Of a stretch of DNA of 64,000 nucleotides, positions 9,199-18,249 are shown piece after piece. This stretch comes from DASYTH01 sp035762905 (lineage in GTDB: Bacteria; Actinomycetota; Actinomycetes; Mycobacteriales; Pseudonocardiaceae), in contig NZ_DASUCC010000035.1 of NCBI RefSeq assembly GCF_035762905.1, positions 74,120 to 138,119 on the forward strand, written 5' to 3'. A program made the position numbers and the translations under genes. Numbering within the stretch: the stretch's first letter is position 1; the number at the start of each line of letters is the position of its first letter. The notes below the pieces were generated by a model, which saw nothing but the letters and a program-made list of their open reading frames with translations, was not told where the DNA came from and made no database searches.

Positions 9199-10596
9199 AT
9201 GCCGCGGTTGCTCGTTCTGGTCCTGACCACGATCTTCCTGATGACCGGAACCGCGGCGGCGGACCCGGCCATGGCGGATCCGCCGCCGCTGCCGCCCGGC
9301 ACACCGCTGCCGTCCGATTCGGTCGCGCCGGACCTGGACTACCAGGTGAAGACCCGGTGCGTCCAATCCGCGCCGGGCACCGAAACGCTGTTGCAGATGC
9401 CATGGGGTCAGACCCGGCTGCGGGTCGACGAGTTGCACCGGTTCGTCGAGCACCCCGGTGCCGGGCAGACGGTGGTGGTGATCGACACCGGGGTGCACCC
9501 GCACGACTTCCTCGGCGATCGGCTCTCCGGCGGCGGCGACCTCGTCGTGCCCGCGGACAACGGGTTGGCGGACTGCGACGGGCACGGCACGCTGGTGGCC
9601 GGGATCATCGCGGCGAGCCCGCCGGAGGGCAGCCGGATCGGGTTCCGGGGCATCGCACCGGAGGCACGCATCATCAGCATCCGGCAGACCAGCAAGCACT
9701 ACGAAGGCACGCCGGCACCGACTCCGGACGACCCCCGCCCGCAGGCGCGCCCCGCCGGCACCGTGCCGACCCTGGCCCGGGCGATCATGCGCGCGGCGAA
9801 CCTGGCTCAGCACGGCGTACTGACCATGTCGGTGAACCGCTGCCGGTCGGCGGCCGAGGGACCGATTCTCGCCGAGGAGCGCCAGGTCCAGGCCGCGCTG
9901 CGGTTCGCAGTCGAGGACCGTGACGTGGTCGTGGTCGCCTCGGCCGGCAACACCGGCGAGGGCGGCTGCCCGGCGCAGAACCCCGACAGCGATCCGGATC
10001 CGAGCCGGCCGTCGCGCATCGTGATCCCGGCCTGGTTCGACGACCACGTCCTGTCGGTCGCCGCGATCGACCGGGACGGCAATCCGGCGTCGTTCAGCGT
10101 GGCCGGACCGTGGGTGGGCGTCGGCGCGCCGGGCACCGAGGTCACCTCGCTGGATCCGGGCAACTCCACGACCCTGGCCAACCGGCTCTACGACAAGGAG
10201 GGCCGGCCCACCCAGATCCAGGGCACCAGCTTCGCCGCCCCGTACGTCGCCGGCACCGCCGCACTGGTCCGGCAGCGGTTCCCGACGCTGACCGCACGGC
10301 AGGTGATGCACCGGATCAAGGCCACCGCCGTGCATCCGGCCACGGCCACCGGCCGGGACGACCGGGTCGGCTCCGGGATGATCAACCCGATGGCGGCGCT
10401 GACCGCGATGATTCCCGAGGAGCACGGCATTCCGGCCGATCGGCCCACCACCATCACCGCGACCCTGCCGCCGCCTGCGCACCGGGACCGGACCCCCGCC
10501 GTGGTCGCGCTGATCGGCGCGGCCGGCGGCGGCGTTGCGCTGCTGGTCACGCTGTTCGTGGTGCACACGGTCCGGCGCACCCGGCGCCCCGGCTAG
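9199..10596 (+). CDS. Mycosin (type VII secretion-associated S8 protease), orphan
   Basis: A protein of 465 residues with a signal peptide (LLVLVLTTIFLMTGTAAA), an S8 domain with Asp96 (VVVIDTGVH), His129 (GHGTLVAG) and Ser344 (GTSFAAPYV), and a C-terminal transmembrane helix (PAVVALIGAAGGGVALLVTL) followed by basic residues. This membrane-anchored layout with CxxxxxG near the N-terminus (TRCVQSAPG) is that of MycP mycosins, which cleave ESX substrates and stabilise the translocon. The ATG at 9199 is preceded by GGGGGAAG; earlier in-frame codons lack a ribosome site and would spoil the signal peptide. No eccB/C/D/E or WXG100 gene is in the window. Confidence 0.92.
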   Translation: MPRLLVLVLTTIFLMTGTAAADPAMADPPPLPPGTPLPSDSVAPDLDYQVKTRCVQSAPGTETLLQMPWGQTRLRVDELHRFVEHPGAGQTVVVIDTGVHPHDFLGDRLSGGGDLVVPADNGLADCDGHGTLVAGIIAASPPEGSRIGFRGIAPEARIISIRQTSKHYEGTPAPTPDDPRPQARPAGTVPTLARAIMRAANLAQHGVLTMSVNRCRSAAEGPILAEERQVQAALRFAVEDRDVVVVASAGNTGEGGCPAQNPDSDPDPSRPSRIVIPAWFDDHVLSVAAIDRDGNPASFSVAGPWVGVGAPGTEVTSLDPGNSTTLANRLYDKEGRPTQIQGTSFAAPYVAGTAALVRQRFPTLTARQVMHRIKATAVHPATATGRDDRVGSGMINPMAALTAMIPEEHGIPADRPTTITATLPPPAHRDRTPAVVALIGAAGGGVALLVTLFVVHTVRRTRRPG

Positions 10597-10684
10597 GGCT
10601 TGTGGAACACTCCGGCTTGCTGTTACATCGGATGGATCGGTCCCGGCACCAGGGCCGACCGACCGTCCACTCGGGAGTGTCGAC

Positions 10685-12271
10685 ATGCCGCAACGCAGCG
10701 CGCTGAACTGGCCACCCGGATTCCCCGAATCGCTGGACTACCCGGAGGTACCGGTCGGTGCCATCGTGTTCGGCGCGGCCAACCGGTTCGGCGACCGGAC
10801 CGCATTCGCCAGGGGCGGTGCGGAGCTGAGCTATGCCCGGCTCGCCGGCAGCGCGGCGCAACTGGCCAACAGCCTGGTCGCGGCCGGCGTGCGGCCCGGC
10901 GACCGGGTGGCCCTGCGGATGCCGAACTGCCTGGAGTACCCGGTCGCCTACTACGGCGTGCTGCTGGCCGGCGCGGTGTTCGTGCCGGTCAACCCGCTGC
11001 TGCCGGAACCGGCGGCCGTCGCGCAGATCGCCGACGCCGGTGCGGTGCGCGTGATCCTCGCCGCCGACGTGGCCGGGCTGTGCGAGGGTCGCTCGGAGAC
11101 CCCGCCGAACGTGGCCATCGACGTCCACAACGACCTGGCGCACCTGGCCTACACCGGCGGAACCACCGGTGTCTCGAAGGGTGTCCGGTTGCCACACCGC
11201 AACGTGGTGGTCAACGCGCTGCAGTACGCCTGCTGGGGAACGGGTTCCCTGCCGGCGGTGGACTCGGCGGGCGGCGTGCTGGTCGATCAGGTCGGTCCGG
11301 CCGAGGAGTGGCCGGTCCGGCACGGCTCCGGCATCGCGATCAACCTCACCCCGTGGTTCCACGCCATGGGCACGATCGCCGGGCTGAACGCCCCGATGCT
11401 GACCGGAACCACCCTGGTGCTGCACGACCGGCTGGACCCGGCCGCCTATCTGGCCGACGCCGAGCGCCTGCGGGTCACCTCGATGGGCGGCGCGCCGGCC
11501 CTGTTCGCCGCGCTGCTGAGCTGCCCGGACATCGACAAGCGGGACCTGTCCTCGTTGCGCGGCATCGGATCCGGCGCGGCGCCGATGCCGATGGAGATGA
11601 GTAGGCGGCTCTACGAGCTGGCCCCGGACGCGGTGATCACCGAGGGCTACGGGCTGACCGAGGTGACCATGGGCGCCACCAGCGGGCCGAGCCACCGGTC
11701 CGGCGTGCGCAAGATCGGCACCGTCGGAGTGCCGGTGTTCGACACCCAGGTCCGGATCATGCCGGCGGACGAGTCCGGCGGCGACCCGCTGCCCGCCGGC
11801 GAGCGCGGCGAGGTCTGCATCAGCGGCCCGCAGGTCATGCTCGGCTACCACAACCGGCCGGAGGCCACCGCCGAGGTGCTCGCCGACGGCTGGCTGCGCA
11901 CCGGCGACATCGGCGTGCTGGACGACGAGGGCTATCTGTCCATTGTGGATCGCAAAAAGGACATGCTGCTCTACAAGGGTTACAACGTCTACCCGCGGGA
12001 ACTGGAGGAGCTGCTGGCGGCCCACGACGGCGTGCTGGCCGCGGCCGTGGTCGGCAAGCCGGACACCGCGGTCGGCGAGCTGCCGGTGGCGTTCGTGGTG
12101 CCGGCCCGCCCGAACCTCACCGCGGACGAGGTGCTCAGCGCGGTCAACGACCAGGTGGTCGCCTACAAGAAGCTCCGCGAGGTGTACTTCGTCGACCAGA
12201 TTCCGGTCTCGGCGGCCGGCAAGATCCTCAAGCGGGAGCTGCGCGCCCGGCTGACCGGCTCAGCCGGGTAG
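10685..12271 (+). CDS. Long-chain acyl-CoA ligase (AMP-dependent synthetase)
   Basis: A protein of 528 residues from the ATG at 10685. ANL-superfamily motifs are in order: the P-loop YTGGTTGVSKGVRLPHRN, the GYGLTEVTMGA motif, TGDIGVLDDEGYLSIVDRKK, the hinge KKDMLLYKGYNVYPRELEEL, and the C-terminal catalytic lysine in AAGKILKREL. It should activate a carboxylic acid as an acyl-adenylate and transfer it to CoA. The acyl chain length cannot be told from sequence; the family term is FadD-like. Its 3' end overlaps the convergent DUF1206 gene by 12 bases. Confidence 0.92.
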   Translation: MPQRSALNWPPGFPESLDYPEVPVGAIVFGAANRFGDRTAFARGGAELSYARLAGSAAQLANSLVAAGVRPGDRVALRMPNCLEYPVAYYGVLLAGAVFVPVNPLLPEPAAVAQIADAGAVRVILAADVAGLCEGRSETPPNVAIDVHNDLAHLAYTGGTTGVSKGVRLPHRNVVVNALQYACWGTGSLPAVDSAGGVLVDQVGPAEEWPVRHGSGIAINLTPWFHAMGTIAGLNAPMLTGTTLVLHDRLDPAAYLADAERLRVTSMGGAPALFAALLSCPDIDKRDLSSLRGIGSGAAPMPMEMSRRLYELAPDAVITEGYGLTEVTMGATSGPSHRSGVRKIGTVGVPVFDTQVRIMPADESGGDPLPAGERGEVCISGPQVMLGYHNRPEATAEVLADGWLRTGDIGVLDDEGYLSIVDRKKDMLLYKGYNVYPRELEELLAAHDGVLAAAVVGKPDTAVGELPVAFVVPARPNLTADEVLSAVNDQVVAYKKLREVYFVDQIPVSAAGKILKRELRARLTGSAG

Positions 12272-13066
12272 CCGGAACCGCGCGGCGAAGATGTTGTAGA
12301 CGCCGTACGCGGCCAGCCCGAACGCGACGACCAGCAACATGATCTGGCCGTACGGTTGCGCTACAAGGGTTTTCAGTGCGGCGTCCAGGCCGCGGGTCTT
12401 GCTCGGGTCGGCCTGCACCGCGGCAGACACGATCAGCACGCCGGCGATGCCCCAGGCCACCCCGAGAGCGATGTGGCCCACCTGACCGATCCTGGTCACC
12501 CCTCGCCGGAGCGGCATGCCGGCCGAGGACAGGTCCAGATCGTGCAGGAACTTCTTCTTCAGCCCGCGGTAGAACAGGTACGCCGCGCCGCCGAGTACCG
12601 CGATGCCGGCGGCGCCCACCAGCACCCTGCCCCAGGTGTGCGTGAGCAGCCCGCCGACCTGCTGCTGTTGCTGACTGTCGGACGCCGCGCCCGGGCCGCT
12701 GGCCGCGACCTTCGCGGCGGAGAACGAAAGGTAGCCGTACATCAGGGTCTTGAACGCGCCGACCGCCCGGTCCGACCACTCGTGGGCCTTGCGCCCCCAG
12801 ATCACCTCGTAGATCCGCCACAGCGCCATCGCGGCGAGTCCGACCGCGATGACCCACAGCAACCAGACCATGCCGCCGGACGCGATCGTCTGCAGGGCTC
12901 CGGCCTTGTCCGGCTGGCCGCCCGCGCCGAGCGCCACCTGCGCCGCCAACCAGGCGATCAGCAGGTACACCAGCCCGTAGGCGACCATCCCGATCCGGGC
13001 CACAAGCTGGAACGGTGCGCTTTTTGCGACCCGGTGCGCCGTGCGGTCGCCGCTGTGCAATGCCAC
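12260..13066 (-). CDS. DUF1206 membrane protein
   Basis: A protein of 268 residues with six predicted membrane helices in three similar pairs (for example VARIGMVAYGLVYLLIAWLA, GGMVWLLWVIAVGLAAMALW and IGQVGHIALGVAWGIAGVLI). The repeated R-x-G-x-x-A/x-G pattern at the start of each pair is the DUF1206 hallmark. The function of the family is not established. It follows the regulator gene at 13086 by 19 bases on the same strand and may be co-transcribed with it. Confidence 0.88.
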   Translation of the reverse strand: MALHSGDRTAHRVAKSAPFQLVARIGMVAYGLVYLLIAWLAAQVALGAGGQPDKAGALQTIASGGMVWLLWVIAVGLAAMALWRIYEVIWGRKAHEWSDRAVGAFKTLMYGYLSFSAAKVAASGPGAASDSQQQQQVGGLLTHTWGRVLVGAAGIAVLGGAAYLFYRGLKKKFLHDLDLSSAGMPLRRGVTRIGQVGHIALGVAWGIAGVLIVSAAVQADPSKTRGLDAALKTLVAQPYGQIMLLVVAFGLAAYGVYNIFAARFRLPG

Positions 13067-13085
13067 GCCGAGGAGATACCCGGGG

Positions 13086-14717
13086 TCAACCTCCCGAAAC
13101 GTCGTCGCCGACGGCGCCGCCGAGCAATGCGTCGGCCGGGTTGTTGCCGGCTCGCCGGGACCAGGCGGCGGCCTCTTCGGCCCGCCCCGCTCTGGCCAGG
13201 TGCGCGGCGACGTCGAACACCCGGGTCCGGTCCCGCGTCGCGATCGGAATCATCGCGTCGGCGATCCGGCCGTGCAGCGCGGCCCGCTCGGCCGGACCGA
13301 GCGACACGTACGCGGTCTCCCAGATCAGGTCGTGGACGAACGAGTGCCGGTCACCCCCGACGCCGCGGCGCAGGATTCCGTCCTGTACCAACCGGGCGAA
13401 CGTGGCCAGCACGGTCTGCTCCGGGACACCGAGCACCGCGGCGAGCACGCCCGGGTCCAGGTGCCGGCCCAGCCCCGCCGCGACGTCCACGGTGGACCGT
13501 TCGTCCGCATCGAGCCGGCCGAGCATCTCGGTGAGCACGGCCTCCGCGCCGACCGGGATGTCGTCCACACTGGACGATCCAGCCCGGGCGCGGACCAGAG
13601 CGTTGATCACGAACGGACTGCCGCCGGAGCGTTCGGCGATCGTCCGGGCCACCCGGGGCGGCACCAGCCGGCCGAGCGCCGCGACCACCTCGTCCGTCCC
13701 AACCGGACGGAGGTCGATTCGCGGGCCGTCCGGCGCCGACGTGAGGTCCCGGCCGGCGACCCAGATCAGCACCCGGGCCGCGCCGAGCAGCCCGGCGACC
13801 GAGCGCAGCAGCCGTGCCGACGGCCGGTCCAGCCACTGGAGGTCGTCGAACAGCAGCACCAGCGGCTCGGCCCGGGCCAGGCTGCCGAGCAGCCCGGCCA
13901 GCTCGGCCGGCTGCGGTACCGCGACGGGCACCTGCGCGTCGGCGTCCGGCCGGATCTTCCGCAGGGTGGCCAGCAGACCCCGCCAGGCCAGCAGTTCCCG
14001 GGCACCGGCCCCGGTACCGCTGCGGGCCCACAGGGCGAGGAAACCGCGCCGGACGGCCAGCCGGGCCAACTCCTCACCGAGCCGGGTCTTTCCCGCACCC
14101 GCGGGCGCCAGCACCTGCACCACCCGGCCGCGGCCGGCCTCGGCGTCATCGAGCATTCCGCGCAGTACGGCCAACTCCGCGTGCCGGCCGATCAGCGGCA
14201 GCGGTTCGGGCCGCCGCCGGGTCAGCCGCTGCGCGGTGTCCGCCCGGTCGTCGATGGCACCGCGGCGCAGCTCGTCCAGCCGCGCCGCCTCCCGGCCGGC
14301 CCACGGCGTGTCGGCGAACCCGGCGTAGCTGGCTCCCCGCCAGCGCGCCAGGGCGTCGTCGAACACGGCGAGCGCGGCGCGCGGCTCGCCGGCCGCGCGG
14401 GCGGTCGCGATCAGCTGCTCGGCCAGCCGGCTGTCCAGCCCGTCGCCCGGACGCAGCACGAAGCCGTCGGGCTCCTCGGCGAGTACCGGCGCGAGCAGGC
14501 GCCGCAGGTCCGCGAGAACCTCGAGGAGCGTGGCCCGCTGGCCCCCGAGGTCGGCGAGCAGCAGGTCCGGCGGGACGACCCGGTCCGCGTCGACGAGTAG
14601 TCGGGCGAGCACCCTGCGCGGCACCGGATCCAGCCGCACCTGCGCTCCGTCCCGGCGCACGTCGAGGTCCCCCAGTACCCGGAACTCGTACGTCCCAGCC
14701 GGCCGTGCGGCTACCAC
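13086..14717 (-). CDS. Short AfsR-like regulator: winged helix, BTAD remnant, AAA ATPase
   Basis: A protein of 543 residues with a GTG start. The N-terminus (YEFRVLGDLDVRRDGAQVRL) is an OmpR-type winged helix and the next ~100 residues are a shortened BTAD-like region. An AAA_16 ATPase follows, with Walker A APAGAGKTRLGEEL and Walker B PLVLLFDDLQWLD. The protein ends about 170 residues after the ATPase core, without the long TPR or LuxR tail usual in LAL/SARP proteins. The end (GGAVGDDVSGG) looks unstructured, so the gene may be a truncated member. It is divergent from the potassium channel gene, 55 bases away. Confidence 0.8.
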   Translation of the reverse strand: MVAARPAGTYEFRVLGDLDVRRDGAQVRLDPVPRRVLARLLVDADRVVPPDLLLADLGGQRATLLEVLADLRRLLAPVLAEEPDGFVLRPGDGLDSRLAEQLIATARAAGEPRAALAVFDDALARWRGASYAGFADTPWAGREAARLDELRRGAIDDRADTAQRLTRRRPEPLPLIGRHAELAVLRGMLDDAEAGRGRVVQVLAPAGAGKTRLGEELARLAVRRGFLALWARSGTGAGARELLAWRGLLATLRKIRPDADAQVPVAVPQPAELAGLLGSLARAEPLVLLFDDLQWLDRPSARLLRSVAGLLGAARVLIWVAGRDLTSAPDGPRIDLRPVGTDEVVAALGRLVPPRVARTIAERSGGSPFVINALVRARAGSSSVDDIPVGAEAVLTEMLGRLDADERSTVDVAAGLGRHLDPGVLAAVLGVPEQTVLATFARLVQDGILRRGVGGDRHSFVHDLIWETAYVSLGPAERAALHGRIADAMIPIATRDRTRVFDVAAHLARAGRAEEAAAWSRRAGNNPADALLGGAVGDDVSGG

Positions 14718-14772
14718 GGTTGCCGAATGTACGCTCCCCCGATCGGATGCTCAGACCGACTCCAGGAGTGCC

Positions 14773-15819
14773 GTGCCGATCTTCCTGTCGCGATTGTTCG
14801 CCCACTTCGCCAAGCCGCGCAGCTGGGCGACGCCGGTCGCGCTGATCGGGTTCGTGTTCGCCACCAGCTGGCCGCTGATGACCCTCGCCGAGCCGGACAG
14901 TGACCTGGTGGCACCGCACAACTACTGGTGGTACTTCGTGGTCACCGCGGCCACCGTCGGCTATGGCGACTACTTCCCGAAGACGGGCACCGGGCACGTG
15001 GTCGGCCTGTACGTGATCTTCGGCGGGATCGCCACGCTCACCACGGTGTTCACCCGGCTGGCGACAGTGATGGACAAGGCGAAGGGGCGGCGCATGCAGG
15101 GCGCGATCTCTACTACGGCGCGCGACCATGTCGTGCTGATCGGTTACACGGCGGGCCGCACCGAGCGGATCGTCGCCGAGCTGCTCGCCGAGTCCGGACC
15201 CCCGGTCGTGCTCTGTGGCTGGGACGAGGTGCCGGCCCATCCCATGCCCGAGGAGGGCATCGACTTCGTCCGCGGCGACCCGTCCGACGAGGCCACGCTG
15301 CGCCGGGCCGGGCTGGCCACCGCGCGCACCGTGCTGGTGGACGCCCGGGACGACAACGAGGCGCTCGCCGTCACGGTCACCGTGAACCACGTCAACCCCG
15401 GCGCGCACGTGGTCGTGGCCCTGCGCGACCTCAGCCGCGCCGCGCTCGTGCACTACGTCGACGCCGCCATCCGCTGTGTGCAGTGGCACAGCCCGTGGAT
15501 GGTCACCGAGGAGCTCACCTCCCCCGGCATCGCCGAGGTCTACACCGAGCTGATGACCCCCGGCGGCGTCAACACCTACTCCATGCGGCTGCCGGCCGAC
15601 CTCGGCCCCGTCCAGGTCGGCCGCTGCCAGACCGCGCTCGGCCGCCACCACGGCGTCACCGTGCTCGCCGCCCGCACCGAACACGAACTTCTGGTCAACC
15701 CCACCTGGGACACCGAACTCCCCGCCGGCGCCGAGATCTACTACCTGGCCGCCGGCCGCCTCACCCCCGACCAGATCACCACGGCTGTCCGCCACACTGT
15801 TCCGCCTCTCCGGGATTAA
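14773..15819 (+). CDS. Potassium channel protein with TrkA-N/RCK domain
   Basis: A protein of 348 residues with a GTG start preceded by AGGAG. The pore is a two-helix module with selectivity filter TVGYGDY. It is followed by a Rossmann-like TrkA-N domain (DHVVLIGYTAGRTERIVAELL, FVRGDPSDEATLRRAGLATA) and a C-terminal RCK_C-like segment (AARTEHELLVNPTW, LPAGAEIYYLAAG). It should form a tetrameric, ligand-gated K+ channel in the plasma membrane. The last residues, PPLRD, and the stop codon lie in a 41-bp repeat also found at 38801, so the natural end may have been replaced. Confidence 0.92.
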   Translation: MPIFLSRLFAHFAKPRSWATPVALIGFVFATSWPLMTLAEPDSDLVAPHNYWWYFVVTAATVGYGDYFPKTGTGHVVGLYVIFGGIATLTTVFTRLATVMDKAKGRRMQGAISTTARDHVVLIGYTAGRTERIVAELLAESGPPVVLCGWDEVPAHPMPEEGIDFVRGDPSDEATLRRAGLATARTVLVDARDDNEALAVTVTVNHVNPGAHVVVALRDLSRAALVHYVDAAIRCVQWHSPWMVTEELTSPGIAEVYTELMTPGGVNTYSMRLPADLGPVQVGRCQTALGRHHGVTVLAARTEHELLVNPTWDTELPAGAEIYYLAAGRLTPDQITTAVRHTVPPLRD

Positions 15820-15842
15820 CTGCTGTTGTTGCGTTCCAGCGA
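15802..15842. repeat. 41-bp repeat, copy A (overlaps the K+ channel 3' end)
   Basis: 38 of 41 bases match 38801-38841, the sequence that ends a truncated transposase frame. In both places the repeat encodes PPLRD and then a stop. The differences are single substitutions, including the stop codon (TAA here, TGA there). It holds TTGCGTTCCAGCGA, a word resembling one arm of the hairpin at 351-385. Its nature is unknown. Confidence 0.8.
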
Positions 15843-15959
15843 GAAGTGCGGTTGGCGGGGTGATTGTGGCTGGGTTGCGTCACGGTGCCCCTGAGGTTGC
15901 GTTGGGTGGGGCGAGAATTTGTCTCAGTGATCCAGTGTGAGGGGTCAGGCCTACTCCTC

Positions 15960-16078
15960 ATCCGCCTCAGCGAGTCCCCGGGCCGGGCACGCGAATTCCG
16001 CGTTCGGCCACCGCGAGTCCCCGGGCCGGGAACTGAGTCGCGCGTTCGACCACGCGGGAGTCCCCAGCACCAGTCGGG
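15960..16078. repeat. GCGAGTCCCC repeats (locus R2) in a convergent gap
   Basis: Three GCGAGTCCCCG-type words alternate with CCGGGCACGCGAATTC-like spacers between the K+ channel gene and the small gene at 16079, which converge. The rest of the 15820-16078 gap shows no gene. Confidence 0.75.
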
Positions 16079-16339
16079 TTACTCGGCGCCCGCTTCGAGG
16101 ACGACTTGGCGTCGGCATTCGCGGGCCAGGTCGTCGAGGCGTTCGGCGAGTTCGGTCCAGGTTCCGGCGCCGCTGATCACCTCGGCGAGGAGGCGGCGGG
16201 CGCGCAGGACCATGTCCACCTGTTCCGGGGTGATCGAGGTGCTCGGTGCGCGGGGCCGGGACCTGGCGAGCGGCAACGCGGTCGCGGTGAGCAGTTCGGC
16301 CAGTTGGTCGGCGGATCGTTCCTGGGCCCGCTCATCCAT
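16079..16339 (-). CDS. Small helical protein of unknown function
   Basis: About 86 residues, beginning MDERAQERSADQLAELLTAT and ending RRQVVLEAGAE. It is rich in Leu, Ala, Arg and Glu and likely all-helical, with a Pro/Ser-rich break (RSRPRAPSTSITPEQ). The start codon overlaps the stop of the upstream gene by 8 bases (ATGGATGA), so the two are translationally coupled. No family was recognised. Longer upstream extensions are only the other frame of the neighbouring gene. Confidence 0.7.
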   Translation of the reverse strand: MDERAQERSADQLAELLTATALPLARSRPRAPSTSITPEQVDMVLRARRLLAEVISGAGTWTELAERLDDLARECRRQVVLEAGAE

Positions 16340-16559
16340 GGCAGCGCCGCCGGTGCCGCACCAGCCGGTCGATGGCCTCGGTGCGCGAACCGCCGAACAC
16401 CGTTGTCGGGCACCGTTCACAGTCCAGCGGCACCCGCGGGCCGGACGGCACCGGATTTGCCGGCCGAACCCCCGTTCCCGCAATGATTTCCGCGCCCCGC
16501 ACCCATTCGCAGAACAGTCTGAGCAGACCGCTGTCCTTCGGGACCTTTTGTTCACTCAC
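16332..16559 (-). CDS. Small Cys/His protein, possible zinc-binding
   Basis: About 75 residues from a GTG at 16559 preceded by a G-rich ribosome site. A TTG at 16592 is an alternative start. The C-terminal half has CERCPTTVFGG and, 18 residues on, HRRRCHG, a spacing that could bind zinc (CxxC...HxxxC). The N-terminal half (SGLLRLFCEWVRGAEIIAGT) is helical. It is the first gene of a two-gene unit with the gene at 16079. No named family is claimed. Confidence 0.65.
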   Translation of the reverse strand: MSEQKVPKDSGLLRLFCEWVRGAEIIAGTGVRPANPVPSGPRVPLDCERCPTTVFGGSRTEAIDRLVRHRRRCHG

Positions 16560-16728
16560 GATCAGACACCCCCCCGGGCTCTTCACCAACAAGTTCGGAG
16601 CCGCCCCCTTCTTGTATCGCTCTGGCCGCCGAAAATATGCCCAGCTCCCCTAAGTGGGTTCCGAGAGATCATTGACGGCCCTGTGATGAAGCCATTACCG
16701 TCAGCGCATAGCGGCGCGCTCGAACTGT

Positions 16729-16744
16729 GTTCGAAATACCGAAC
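16729..16744 (+). promoter_or_regulatory. Candidate IclR operator upstream of the arabinan genes
   Basis: GTTCGAAATACCGAAC is a quasi-palindrome (GTTCG/CGAAC arms) lying 24-39 bases before the GH43 start at 16768. The identical 16 bases, in opposite orientation, occur at 23570-23585, and a 15/16 match is at 26108-26123 next to an IclR gene. Confidence 0.7.
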
Positions 16745-16767
16745 ATCCTCGTCGGGGAGGAGCAACG

Positions 16768-18240
16768 GTGGGCAGGCTCAGGCGAGTGGTCGCCGCTTTC
16801 GCGGTGGTTCTGTTGGCCGCGACGTTGTCCGCGCCACCCGCGGCGGCGGCGCCCGGCCGGCCGTTCAGCAACCCGATCAAGGCACAGAAGGGCGCCGATC
16901 CCTGGCTGGTCTTCAGCAACGGCAACTACTACCAGATCTCCACCACGTTCACGAACTCCCTGCTGATGCGCCGGTCGCCGACCCTCGCCGGAATCGCCAC
17001 CGCGCCGAGCATTCAGGTCTGGCAGGACACCACGCCGTCGCGCGGCGCCAACTTCTGGGCGCCGGAGCTGCATTTCCTCAATGGACGGTGGTACCTCTAC
17101 TACTCCGGCGCCCAGACCGGCGCACCGTGCTGTGACACCCAGCGCACGCACGTGCTGGAGAGCGCCGGCAGCGACCCGCTCGGCCCGTACACCTATCGCA
17201 ACATCCTCACCCACTCCAGCCTCGGCATCGGTGGCTGGCTGATCGACGCGAGCGTGCTTCAACTCAACGGATCGCTGTACCTGTTGGGCAGCGGGTTCAT
17301 CAACGGCAGCACGCAGAGCCTGGTGATCGCACCGATGGCCAACCCGTTCACGCTCAGCGGCGGGTTCTCCCTGATCTCCAGCCCGACCCAGGCCTGGGAA
17401 CGACAGGGCGGCACGGTGAACGAAGCACCGGTTGCCCTGCAACGCAACGGACGGACGTTCATCATCTACTCGGCCAGCGCCTGCTGGGGTCCGGACTACA
17501 AGCTCGGCCGGCTGACCCACAACGGCGGCAACCCGCTGGCCGGGTCGTCGTGGAGCAAGACCGGACCGGTGTTCCAGCGCAGCGACGCGAACGGCGTCTT
17601 CGGTCCGGGTCACAACGGGTTCTTCACCTCACCGGACGGCACCGAGAACTGGATCGTCTACCACGGCAACGACTCGGCCGGCGACGGCTGCGACAACGGC
17701 CGGACCACACGAGCCCAGCGGTTCACCTGGAACTCCGACGGCACACCGAACTTCGGCACCCCGGTACGGCTGGGGACCACAATGGACGGTCCGGCCGGCG
17801 AGACCGCGGCGACCCCGACCGGCTACCGGATCGTCAACCGGAACAGCGGCAAGTGCCTCGAGGTGGCCGGCGGGTCGACGGCGGACGGCGCCAACATTCA
17901 GCAGTGGGCCTGCACCGGCGGCGCCAACCAGCGCTGGCGGATCGAGGACTTGGCCGACGACACCAGCCGGCTGGTGAACGTGGCCACCGGCAAGGCGGCC
18001 GACGTGACCAACTGCGGCACCGCCGACGGCGCCGACATCCGGCAGTGGGCCTGGCTGAACAACACCTGCCAGCGGTTCCGCCTGGTGTACACCAACACCG
18101 GTGGCTGGGTGCGACTGGTCAACGTGAACAGCGGCCGGGTCGCCGACGTGGCCGACTGCGGCACCGCCGACGGCGCCGACGTCCGGCAGTGGGCCTGGCT
18201 GAACAACAACTGCCAGCAGTGGAGCCTGCAACCCGTCTAG
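16768..18240 (+). CDS. Secreted GH43 arabinan-active hydrolase with ricin-type CBM13
   Basis: A protein of 490 residues with a signal peptide (VVAAFAVVLLAATLSAPPAA), then a five-bladed GH43 domain to about residue 345. The three expected acidic residues appear in GADPWLV (base), LIDASV (pKa modulator) and VNEAPVAL (acid). A Gln-x-Trp ricin B-like lectin of about 140 residues follows, with repeated QQWACTG / RQWAWLNN motifs. The enzyme should cut arabinofuranosyl linkages in arabinan or arabinoxylan outside the cell. It lies 9 bases upstream of a second GH43 gene, in one operon behind a candidate IclR operator. Confidence 0.92.
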   Translation: MGRLRRVVAAFAVVLLAATLSAPPAAAAPGRPFSNPIKAQKGADPWLVFSNGNYYQISTTFTNSLLMRRSPTLAGIATAPSIQVWQDTTPSRGANFWAPELHFLNGRWYLYYSGAQTGAPCCDTQRTHVLESAGSDPLGPYTYRNILTHSSLGIGGWLIDASVLQLNGSLYLLGSGFINGSTQSLVIAPMANPFTLSGGFSLISSPTQAWERQGGTVNEAPVALQRNGRTFIIYSASACWGPDYKLGRLTHNGGNPLAGSSWSKTGPVFQRSDANGVFGPGHNGFFTSPDGTENWIVYHGNDSAGDGCDNGRTTRAQRFTWNSDGTPNFGTPVRLGTTMDGPAGETAATPTGYRIVNRNSGKCLEVAGGSTADGANIQQWACTGGANQRWRIEDLADDTSRLVNVATGKAADVTNCGTADGADIRQWAWLNNTCQRFRLVYTNTGGWVRLVNVNSGRVADVADCGTADGADVRQWAWLNNNCQQWSLQPV

Positions 18241-18249
18241 GAGCGACCG

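Noticed and set aside
7113..10596. The two adjacent S8 proteases as a tandem duplication
   Set aside because: They belong to different S8 groups. One has an I9 propeptide and accessory domains and the other is a membrane-anchored mycosin, with little similarity outside the catalytic motifs.
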